NCBI RefSeq assembly: GCF_022919135.1
Contig: NZ_CP095049.1
Location: 930,001-994,000, forward strand
DNA length: 64,000 bases
Source: Hymenobacter cellulosivorans
Lineage (GTDB): Bacteria; Bacteroidota; Bacteroidia; Cytophagales; Hymenobacteraceae
Direction of reading: 5' to 3'
A program made the position numbers and the translations under genes. A model generated the notes under the pieces. That model saw only the letters and a program-made list of their open reading frames with translations. It did not search any database and was not told the DNA's origin. Of the stretch, positions 43,786 to 51,119 are shown piece after piece. The first letter of the stretch is position 1, and each line of letters starts with the position of its first letter.

Positions 43786-46101
43786 TTAGAGGTGCTTTGA
43801 AATGGAGAAATAAAAAGTGGCCCCTTGACCTAGTACCGACTCAACCCAGATTTCACCCTCCTGCTTCTCAACCATTTTGCGGGCGATGGCCAGGCCGGCT
43901 CCCGTACCCCCACCATATTTTTCCTGGGGGTGCAAACGCTTGAAAATCTTGAAGATAGCATCATGATGACGTGAATCAATGCCGATACCTTCATCCTGAA
44001 CATAGAAGACGTGAAAATCGTCCCGGCTGCCGGTGCCGCGCGGCCCGCGCACGCCCTCGGCCGCCAGCCCGATGCGAATTCGCTTCTCATCTTGGTTGCT
44101 GTAGCGCATGGCGTTGGTGAGCAGGTTGTTGAACACTTCCCGCATCCGCACCGCGTCACAGCGGAACGTAGGCAGCACATCCATAATGGCTACCTCGGTG
44201 CGGGTTTGCTCGAAGCGCGGGTGGAGCAAATCCACCAGGTCATCGACCAGCTCCTGCACGTTGGTTTCCTCAATATTGATTTCCTGCCGGCCCACCCGGC
44301 TGAGTTGCAATAACGATTCGAGCAAGGACTCCATGCGCTGGCTTAAGCGCACCAGGGTTTTGAGGCGCATTACGCCCTCCTCGTCGAGCTTCTCGGCGTA
44401 GTCTTCAAGCAGGAAGATGCTGTAGTTGTGAATACCGCGCAGGGGCTCTTTCAAATCGTGGGAGGCCACGTAGGCAAAGGAGTCGAGCTCGTCGTTGCTG
44501 CGCGTCAGCTCCGAGTTGAGGCGGACCAAGCTGGCAGCCCGGGCCTGGAGTTCGTTGAACACCTTGAGGCGGACATCCGAGAGGTGCAGGCGGATTTCCT
44601 GGGCCGCCTCTATTTCCATGGGCAGCCAGGGCGCCGAGGTGTTGACCACCGTCTGGGCCCAGGCTTCAAACGACTGCCGGGGCGAGAGTTTCAGTTGCCC
44701 GTCCTGCAGCACTTCAGCTTTCTGCGCATGCCCGGCCCAGGTCACGGTCTGGATTTGCTCGGGCCGGAACCAGATGATGTAGTCGCCGGCTTCCTGAGCC
44801 AGGGAAATAGCGATAAAGCCGCTGGCCACCCCGCGAATGGCCAGGCCCTCGGGGTTGTGCTTCACGTAAGAGTCGGTGTGAAACACGTCTTCCTTCACGT
44901 TAGCCTTAAGCCACTGAATTAGGTCCTCAATCTGCTCTTTGGTGGGTGTGGTGCCGAGCGAGATAATGTCGCCCTCGAAGCAGATGGCCGCCCCACCGCA
45001 GTTAAAAGCGTCGCGGATAGTGGGCATGCGCTGGTAGAGGCCCTCCACAAAGTTGCTGTGTTGGCCCACCAGTTCGAAAATGCGCACCTGGGTGTCGCGG
45101 ATGTGAAGGCGGTAGGCCTGCTCGTCCTGCTGCTGCTTGGTTTTGAGCAGGGCCGAGAAGGTTTTGCCCAGAAACAGGCACAGCTCCCGCAGCTCGTAGC
45201 TTACCAGGCGCGGTTCCATGTGGTGGCAGGTAATCAGGCCCCAGAGCACGCCCTCCTGGATGATGGAGATGGTCATGGTGGCCGCCACGCCCATGTTGCG
45301 CATGTATTCGAGGTGAATCGGCGACACGCTGCGCAGCACGGCATAGGTCATGTCGGGCGGGCGGTTGGCCTGCGGGTGCAGCACCGGCACCAGCTTGGCC
45401 GGCTCGTAATTCACGTTGGGAATAAAGCGCAGCCAGTTTTTGAGGTACATGGCCCGGGCCTGCTGCGGAATATCAGTAGCCGGGTAGTGCAGGCCCATAA
45501 AGGGCTCCAGGTCGTCGCGCTTGGCTTCGGCCACTACTTCGCCGCTGGCATCCTTGGCAAACTGGTACATCAGCACCCGGTCGAAGCCGGTGATGTCGCG
45601 CACCTGCTCGACGGCCAGCTGGCAGAACTCCGGCACCGAGCCCGCGCCCAGCATCTGCCCCAGGGCCAGGTTCAGGGAAGGCAAGTCGACGGCGCTAACC
45701 GCCGTTTCGGCCACGGGCTCAAACTCCAGCCACAGCAGCCCGTCGAAGCAGTGCAGAATGATTTTATAGAACGGCTCATTGGTTACTGAGGTCAGGCGGG
45801 CTCCAATCAGCCTGGTTACTTCCGTCAGGGTGGGCAGCAGCTCGTTGATTTCGGCAATGGTAGCCGGTCCCAGCACCCGGTCGAGGCGCTGACCCACCAG
45901 GTCTTCGGCGGGCACGCCAATCAAAGCCAGGGTATTTTCGCTGGCGTGTACTACTTGCTGCGTTTCGGGATTTAGGCAGAGCAGAAAGCCGTAGGGCTGC
46001 ACCGAACCGGGAATATGAATAGGCTCCCGGTCGCAGTTAGTCAGCGTAATAGGGGAGTTGAGCAGACTTTCGTCGCTGTAGATTACGGTTTCTCGATCCA
46101 C
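43786..46101 (-). CDS. bphP: Bacteriophytochrome histidine kinase
   Basis: 771 residues, GTG start. PAS-GAF-PHY photosensory core, then HisKA and HATPase_c. The biliverdin-attaching cysteine of bacteriophytochromes is present at C23 (LTNCDREPIHIPGSVQPYG; the family usually has QPHG). The GAF chromophore-pocket motif reads YPATDIPQQARAMY (usually PASDIP). The PHY tongue has WFRPE and PRQSFEAW. The kinase part has YVASHDLKEPLRG. It should sense red/far-red light. Its start overlaps the end of the heme oxygenase gene by 19 bp, and a response regulator follows at once. No C-terminal receiver is fused. Confidence 0.95.
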   Translation of the reverse strand: MDRETVIYSDESLLNSPITLTNCDREPIHIPGSVQPYGFLLCLNPETQQVVHASENTLALIGVPAEDLVGQRLDRVLGPATIAEINELLPTLTEVTRLIGARLTSVTNEPFYKIILHCFDGLLWLEFEPVAETAVSAVDLPSLNLALGQMLGAGSVPEFCQLAVEQVRDITGFDRVLMYQFAKDASGEVVAEAKRDDLEPFMGLHYPATDIPQQARAMYLKNWLRFIPNVNYEPAKLVPVLHPQANRPPDMTYAVLRSVSPIHLEYMRNMGVAATMTISIIQEGVLWGLITCHHMEPRLVSYELRELCLFLGKTFSALLKTKQQQDEQAYRLHIRDTQVRIFELVGQHSNFVEGLYQRMPTIRDAFNCGGAAICFEGDIISLGTTPTKEQIEDLIQWLKANVKEDVFHTDSYVKHNPEGLAIRGVASGFIAISLAQEAGDYIIWFRPEQIQTVTWAGHAQKAEVLQDGQLKLSPRQSFEAWAQTVVNTSAPWLPMEIEAAQEIRLHLSDVRLKVFNELQARAASLVRLNSELTRSNDELDSFAYVASHDLKEPLRGIHNYSIFLLEDYAEKLDEEGVMRLKTLVRLSQRMESLLESLLQLSRVGRQEINIEETNVQELVDDLVDLLHPRFEQTRTEVAIMDVLPTFRCDAVRMREVFNNLLTNAMRYSNQDEKRIRIGLAAEGVRGPRGTGSRDDFHVFYVQDEGIGIDSRHHDAIFKIFKRLHPQEKYGGGTGAGLAIARKMVEKQEGEIWVESVLGQGATFYFSISKHL

Positions 46102-46649
46102 GCGTGCAGGGTTTGAAACGTTGAGGCAGCCGAAGCCACGATTTGCGCTTGATTATCTTCGGTAGCGGCCTCAGCCAGCAGCTGGCAGAAACTTTTCCAT
46201 AGCGGGCCGGTCTGTTCACCGTTGCCCATAAAATACGTTCGGCCTTCTATTCCGGCCTTGGCCAGCTGACGGGCCAGTACTTGCCCGCCCAGCGTGGAGC
46301 CCTCCAATACGTACATCGAGCCCAACAGTTGGGGCCAGGTCGTGAGGGCCGGCATGCTGGGGCAAACGGGCAATGACTCGGGCGCCACGCCCAGATCCTG
46401 GGGAATCAGGTGGGCCCGCAGCCGCTGGTCGATTTGCCACTCCGGGCCGAGGTCTTGGGCCCGGAGCCGGGCTTCGTAGGGCACCAGAAAGCCGTACATC
46501 TTGGCCAGAAACCGCTGCACAACCGTCACCGTGACAGTGCCTTCCTGCAAGGCCCGGTTGAACTCATTCTGCTCCAGCGCATCGTGGTAGGGCCGGGTTT
46601 CGGTGCGCAGCAACTGCAGGATAGCCGGGCGGTGGAGGGTAATCGACAT
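46083..46649 (-). CDS. bphO: Biliverdin-producing heme oxygenase
   Basis: 188 residues, single bacterial heme oxygenase domain. Likely proximal heme ligand is H22 (TRPYHDALE), and the distal-helix motif GSMYVLEGSTLGGQ is clear. It opens heme to biliverdin, the chromophore of the phytochrome encoded next in the same operon. Its stop lies inside the phytochrome gene, so enzyme and apo-protein are probably made together. The promoter should lie in the repeat-bearing region upstream (46650-46966). Confidence 0.93.
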   Translation of the reverse strand: MSITLHRPAILQLLRTETRPYHDALEQNEFNRALQEGTVTVTVVQRFLAKMYGFLVPYEARLRAQDLGPEWQIDQRLRAHLIPQDLGVAPESLPVCPSMPALTTWPQLLGSMYVLEGSTLGGQVLARQLAKAGIEGRTYFMGNGEQTGPLWKSFCQLLAEAATEDNQAQIVASAASTFQTLHAWIEKP

Positions 46650-46966
46650 GCGGAACAGGAAAGAATAGAAGGTAAATATAAAGCAAGGACAACTGATTTA
46701 ATACCACGGCAAGTTCATAACCCTACTGGCGCCTCCCTAGCTCAAACTCAACCGTAGCGAGTCTGCTCCTAATCTTTTTGCCCTGAAAAACATTCCCTTC
46801 ACCAGCATTTTGGCGGCATCAGCATCCCCGGCTCAGTTCCTTAAGTAGCGTTACCGAAAAAATATTGGCTTGCACCTGATAGCATTCGGTGGAAAGCCAT
46901 TGGGGAATGCTACCAGGTTGTAGCATTCCGCGCCCTTTCGCTTTTTGAATGCTACAAAACGGCCGC
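46650..46966. other. Intergenic region upstream of the phytochrome operon
   Basis: 317 bp between the AraC-type gene and bphO, both on the minus strand. The half near the AraC stop holds four GTAGCATTC-type repeats (46880-46955). The rest, about 46650-46870, is expected to carry the bphO promoter, but no full TTG / TAnnTTTG pair was recognised. No gene apparent. Confidence 0.6.
46880..46955. repeat. Four TAGCATTC repeats in alternating orientation
   Basis: TAGCATTC (46880-46887), GAATGCTA (46905-46912), GTAGCATTC (46920-46928) and GAATGCTAC (46947-46955) form two inverted pairs with 17 and 18 bp between arms. They lie 12-87 bp downstream of the AraC stop and far upstream of bphO. They may be two operators or two RNA hairpins. 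Confidence 0.7.
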
Positions 46967-47836
46967 TCAGTACTTGTAGCCCTGGCGGAAAGCCTCGGGC
47001 GTCTGGCCTACGTACTTTTTGAAGTAGCGGGCAAAGTAGGAGGCATCCTCAAAGCCCACGGCATCAGCTACCTGCGCCACCGACTGGGCCGAGTGCGTGA
47101 GCTGGCGCTTGGCCTCGGCCACTACCCGCTCATGAATCAGGTCACTGGCCGTTTTGTTGAGCACCCGCCGACAGATGGCGTTGAGGTGGTTGGCTGTCAG
47201 GGCCAGCTCGGCGGCGTAGTAGCGCACCGATTTCTGCTGCCGGAAATGCTCGTTGAGCAACTGGCTGAATTCATGTACCTGCTGCAAGCCGTAAGCCGAT
47301 AGTTGGGCGGGTTCCTGGAGCGGATAGGTTCGGGCGGCCAGTTCCAGAATCAGGTACACGTAGGCGCCCACCACTTCGTCGCGGTGGGCGGCAGCGGCCC
47401 GTTCTTCCTCATAAATTCGCTCAAACAAGGGCAGAATGTGCGTTTCGGCGGGCTCGAGGTATACCACGGGAGCCTGGCCGGGGGCGAAAAACGGGTATTC
47501 AGCCAGGCGGCTGGCCGGGTAGTGTTGCAGGTAAAATTCGGCGGTAAAAAACAGGATGAAGCCCCGTGCCTCGGCCGACATGTTCCAGGCGTGGACCTGA
47601 CCCGGTGCCAGAAAAAACAGGCTACCGGGCCGGATGTCGTGCGTAACCAAATCGATGGTGTGGGAGCCCTGCCCGTGGGTGATGTAAAGCAGCAGGTAGA
47701 AATTGTGGGCGTGGGGCTCACTCACGTGCGGAAACTGCCGCACGTGGGCTTCTAGCTGCTGCACGTAGTACCAATGGTTATTGCCGGCGTGCGGAAATGC
47801 GTCGAGGGCCAGAACGGGCAGATTGGGAGCTTTCAT
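46967..47836 (-). CDS. AraC-family transcription regulator
   Basis: 289 residues: an N-terminal cupin-type sensor domain (about 20-150, with HDIRPGSLFFLAPGQVHAW) and a C-terminal double HTH (about 185-287; LALTANHLNAICRRVLN, then VADAVGFEDASYFARYFKKYVGQTP). It would bind a small molecule, often a sugar or aromatic acid, and act on a nearby promoter. Neighbours are cydB behind it and the phytochrome operon ahead on the same strand; neither is a typical AraC target, so its target is open. Confidence 0.9.
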   Translation of the reverse strand: MKAPNLPVLALDAFPHAGNNHWYYVQQLEAHVRQFPHVSEPHAHNFYLLLYITHGQGSHTIDLVTHDIRPGSLFFLAPGQVHAWNMSAEARGFILFFTAEFYLQHYPASRLAEYPFFAPGQAPVVYLEPAETHILPLFERIYEEERAAAAHRDEVVGAYVYLILELAARTYPLQEPAQLSAYGLQQVHEFSQLLNEHFRQQKSVRYYAAELALTANHLNAICRRVLNKTASDLIHERVVAEAKRQLTHSAQSVAQVADAVGFEDASYFARYFKKYVGQTPEAFRQGYKY

Positions 47837-47913
47837 GCGGGCAGCAAGGTACCCGCTGAACTTTAAAAATCCGCCGTTGGCCTACACGGCAAGTTTCAGC
47901 CTCGCTATCTGAA

Positions 47914-47925
47914 AGAAACGTTTCT
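47914..47925. promoter_or_regulatory. 12-bp palindrome AGAAACGTTTCT
   Basis: Lies 78 bp upstream of the AraC-type gene start, in the 142-bp gap to cydB. Possible operator for autoregulation; its AAACGTTT core also occurs in the palindromes at 13168 and 21872. Confidence 0.3.
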
Positions 47926-47978
47926 ATCCTACGGCACCGATTACCGGTCAACGACTCGCAAAGCAGAGCTTGGCGTTA

Positions 47979-49013
47979 CTAACCACCGTGCGCCTCCGCG
48001 CTTTGCGGCCTCGATACGTGCTGGAAGCTGTAGTATAAATAGCCCAGGGCCGGCAGAATGAACAGGCTGCCCAGCAGCAGGGCCCAACCCAGGGCCGAAA
48101 TGGTTTTGGCCGGGGCCAGCTGCTCAAACAACGACAAGTGCTGCCCGTTGCGCAGGCGAATAAAGTTGGGGAAGTGGGTGTAGCCCACGGCCAGCAGAAT
48201 CATCGTGACCTGGAAGCCAGCCAGAACCCGGGGCAGCCAGGTGCGGCTGGCCTGGCCCAGCACGTACCACAGCAAACCCAACGAAATGGTAGCCAGCCCA
48301 ATAGCGGTGATTCCCACTGGATTGCCGAAAATCCAGGTTAGCAGCGGCAACCCTTCGTAGCGGGCTGCCACGAACACCAAGGCTCCGGCGGCAAAGGCCA
48401 CGACCGTCAGCAGGCGGGTTTTGCGGATAAAGCGCTGCCGGTCGGCCTCGGTGGTGGCCTCTCCTATCGTATAGACCGAGGCCAGATACCCGCACAACGC
48501 CACGGTAAAAACACCCACGGCCACCCCAAACCAGTGCAGCCAGCTCCAGACGTAGGCCGAGAGAAAGTCGGGGGCGGCGGGGTCGACGTAGCCGGCCAGG
48601 GCGCTGCCGGCCAGAATGCCGATAAAGAGTGGGGTGACCAGGCTCGAATAGACGAAGATGGTGGCGTAGACGCCCTGCATCCGGTCGTGCACCGCGTCGT
48701 AGTGCCGGAACACGAAGGCCGTGCCCCGGGCAATAATGCCCAGCAGCAGGAGCAGCAACGGAATGTGCAGGCTTACCGACATGACGCTGTAAATGCGCGG
48801 AAAGCCCACGAACAGAATCACAATGGCAATGATGAGCCACATGTGGTTAGCCTCCCAGATGGGCCCAATGGCCTGGTAGAGCGTTTCGTGGGTTACGCGG
48901 CGGTTTTTGCGGGAGGTAAACAGCTCGATGATGCCCGCGCCAAAGTCGGCGCCGCCGAGCAGCAGGTAAAGCAGAATGGCCAGGTAGAGGAAGGTAATGA
49001 CAACGTAGTCCAT
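47979..49013 (-). CDS. cydB: Cytochrome bd ubiquinol/menaquinol oxidase subunit II
   Basis: 344 residues with about eight to nine membrane helices; opens with YVVITFLYLAILLYLLLGGADFGAGI, of which LGGADFGAGI is the CydB signature, and EANHMW is also conserved. It pairs with CydA to form the high-affinity quinol oxidase that reduces oxygen to water without proton pumping. It starts 15 bp after the cydA stop. No small CydX-like frame was seen after it. Confidence 0.95.
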   Translation of the reverse strand: MDYVVITFLYLAILLYLLLGGADFGAGIIELFTSRKNRRVTHETLYQAIGPIWEANHMWLIIAIVILFVGFPRIYSVMSVSLHIPLLLLLLGIIARGTAFVFRHYDAVHDRMQGVYATIFVYSSLVTPLFIGILAGSALAGYVDPAAPDFLSAYVWSWLHWFGVAVGVFTVALCGYLASVYTIGEATTEADRQRFIRKTRLLTVVAFAAGALVFVAARYEGLPLLTWIFGNPVGITAIGLATISLGLLWYVLGQASRTWLPRVLAGFQVTMILLAVGYTHFPNFIRLRNGQHLSLFEQLAPAKTISALGWALLLGSLFILPALGYLYYSFQHVSRPQSAEAHGG

Positions 49014-49028
49014 AGATACAGGCAGCGG

Positions 49029-50366
49029 CTAGGCGTGGGCGGCTTCGGGCGTACCGGCCGGCACGTCGTAGAGTTCGGGCACCATCCGAATCTGGCGGTA
49101 GAGCAGGAAAACCACAACCAGGCTCAATGACAAATACACGGCTGTGAACAGGTAAAACGAGTAGGCAATGCCGGGCATGGGCGTCACCGCGTCGGCCGTG
49201 CGCATCACCCCGTTGATAATCCAGGGCTGCCGGCCGACTTCAGTGACCGTCCAGCCGGCTTCCACGGCAATAAAGCCGGCGGGCGTAGCGGCCACAAACA
49301 AACCCAGCAACCAGCGGCTCGTGAGCCACTGCTTTTTGCGCCACAAGGCAAAGAAGTACACCGCCGCAATGCCCATCATCAGCGTGCCCAGGCCTACCAT
49401 CAGCTGAAAGGCAATATGGGGCACGACTACCGGCGGGCGGTTTTGGGGGGCAATTCGGTCGAGGCCGGTGACTTCCTGCTCGAAGTTGCCGTGGGCCAGA
49501 AAGCTCAGCATGCCCGGAATCTTGATGGCGTAATCCACGCGCTGCTTATCCTCGTTGGGCAACCCGCCCAACACCAACGAAGCCGATTTCTCGGTGTGAA
49601 AGTGGGCTTCCATGGCGGCTAGCTTGGCCGGTTGGCGGCGGGCCACGTCCTTGGCTGAAAAGTCGCCGCTCAGGGGCTGGAGCAGGGCAGCCACGGCCCC
49701 GAAGGCGGCGGCAATGCGGAAGGCGCGGGTATGGAAATCCATGTTGCGGCCCCGGCGCAGCATCAGGGCGTGCACGCCGGCCACGGCAAACCCGGTGGCA
49801 GCAAAGGCGGCCAGGGTCATGTGCAGGGCCTGGGAAAGCCAGGCGTCGTTGAACATGGCCGCAATGGGGTCAATATTGAGGTATTGGCCGTTCACGTAGT
49901 CGAAGCCGGCGGGGCTGTTCATCCAGGCGTTGGCGGCCACCACCAGAATGCCCGAGGCCAGCCCGCTCACGCCCACTACCACGCCCGTAAACCAGTGAAA
50001 CCAGGGGTTGAACCGGTCCCAGCCGTAGAGGAAAAAGCCCAGGGCAATGGCCTCGATAAAGAACGCCGTGCCTTCCAGGGAAAACGGCATGCCGAAGATA
50101 GGCCCGGCATGTTCCATAAACTTGGGCCACAGCAAACCCAGCTCAAACGACAAGACAGTGCCCGACACGGCCCCCGTGGCGAAGAAGATAGCCACGCCCT
50201 TGCTCCAGGCCCGGGTCACGTTTTGGTAGGTTACGTCCCGGGTCCGGAGCCAGTAATAGTGGGCCACGGCCATGAAGAACGGCATGACCATGCCGATGCA
50301 GGAAAAGATGATGTGAAAGCCCAGCGAGAGGGCCATTTGGGAGCGGGCAGCAAGAAAATCATCCAT
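49029..50366 (-). CDS. cydA: Cytochrome bd oxidase subunit I
   Basis: 445 residues. Heme ligands can be placed: H18 in LSLGFHIIF (heme b595), His in SQALHMTLAAF (heme b558) and the later conserved Met. The motif EVGRQPWIINGVMRT is the conserved GRQPW block. The length indicates the short-Q-loop form of bd oxidase. The cydAB pair follows the DUF983 gene on the same strand but after a terminator, so it probably has its own promoter in the 50 bp before ATG 50366. Confidence 0.95.
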   Translation of the reverse strand: MDDFLAARSQMALSLGFHIIFSCIGMVMPFFMAVAHYYWLRTRDVTYQNVTRAWSKGVAIFFATGAVSGTVLSFELGLLWPKFMEHAGPIFGMPFSLEGTAFFIEAIALGFFLYGWDRFNPWFHWFTGVVVGVSGLASGILVVAANAWMNSPAGFDYVNGQYLNIDPIAAMFNDAWLSQALHMTLAAFAATGFAVAGVHALMLRRGRNMDFHTRAFRIAAAFGAVAALLQPLSGDFSAKDVARRQPAKLAAMEAHFHTEKSASLVLGGLPNEDKQRVDYAIKIPGMLSFLAHGNFEQEVTGLDRIAPQNRPPVVVPHIAFQLMVGLGTLMMGIAAVYFFALWRKKQWLTSRWLLGLFVAATPAGFIAVEAGWTVTEVGRQPWIINGVMRTADAVTPMPGIAYSFYLFTAVYLSLSLVVVFLLYRQIRMVPELYDVPAGTPEAAHA

Positions 50367-50416
50367 ACGCAGCGGGACTAAGGCGGAAAGCGGAAAAGTA
50401 GCAGACCAGAAACCAG

Positions 50417-50453
50417 AAAAAAGCCCCGCGGCCAGGGTTTCTGACGGCGGGGC
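50417..50453 (-). terminator. Terminator between DUF983 and cydA
   Basis: GCCCCGC (50423-50429) pairs with GCGGGGC (50447-50453); on the minus strand the stem is followed by six T. It ends the DUF983 transcript before cydAB. Confidence 0.85.
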
Positions 50454-50459
50454 CGGGGG

Positions 50460-50900
50460 TTACAAAACAGCGGGGGCGTTGGCCCGACTTCGAGGAGAAG
50501 ATTCAGCGCCGGGAAGTCGCCGCAGGTTAGGGTCGTATTTGATGCCCCCAAACAAATAGAGCATGATGGCCCGGGAATAACGCAGGGTGGCCGGGGCCGT
50601 AACGAGCACCAAACCCGTGACCAGCAGCACGTACACCCACACCGAGGGGTCATTGAACAGGTAGTAAGCCGCCACCCCGCCGATGGCAAACCAAGCCACT
50701 GAAAAGGCATAGCTCACAAACATAGCCCCCCAGTAGAAGCCCGGCTCGGGCTCGTAGGCCACGCTGCACACGGGGCACCGCTCGGGCATCACGGCGTATT
50801 TGGTGAGCTTATAGGCCGGATAGGAAAACAATGAACCTTGGTGGCAGCGCGGGCAGCGCAAATCGAGCAAGGCCAGGGTGGACGAATCTATGGGTTTCAT
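50460..50900 (-). CDS. DUF983 family membrane protein
   Basis: 146 residues from ATG 50900 (MKPIDSS); the frame is open further upstream but without coding character. Two CPxC knuckles (C16/C19 and C42/C45) form a rubredoxin-like or zinc-ribbon knot before two to three membrane helices (about 60-120). This is the layout of DUF983 proteins, whose function is not established; they are often near oxidase or respiratory genes, as here beside cydAB. TAGTTTTG (50937-50930, minus) fits the -7 promoter consensus 29 bp before the start. Confidence 0.85.
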   Translation of the reverse strand: MKPIDSSTLALLDLRCPRCHQGSLFSYPAYKLTKYAVMPERCPVCSVAYEPEPGFYWGAMFVSYAFSVAWFAIGGVAAYYLFNDPSVWVYVLLVTGLVLVTAPATLRYSRAIMLYLFGGIKYDPNLRRLPGAESSPRSRANAPAVL

Positions 50901-51035
50901 AACGCGGAGGCTAAGGTCAGATAACACTACAAAACTACCTACGGCACTCACGCCAGGGAAGACACAAACCCGCGCATCTACCGCACAAATCAACGATGCC
51001 CGGCGCAGCAGTTGGACGTACTGAGGTAAAACACA

Positions 51036-51068
51036 AAAAGGCCGCCCGGAAATTCCGAACGGCCTTTT
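51036..51068 (-). terminator. Terminator after the GH2 gene
   Basis: AAAAGGCCG (51036-51044) pairs with CGGCCTTTT (51060-51068); T-run TTTTTG follows on the minus strand. It ends the GH5-like/GH2 transcript. Confidence 0.85.
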
Positions 51069-51119
51069 CAACAGAAATGCGGCCCACCGCCACAGCGGGC
51101 AGCAGGCCACCGGATGCTT

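Noticed and set aside
50901..51110. 70-residue N-terminal extension of the DUF983 protein
   Set aside because: It would cross the promoter-like TAGTTTTG element and the terminator of the GH2 gene; ATG 50900 fits the family length.
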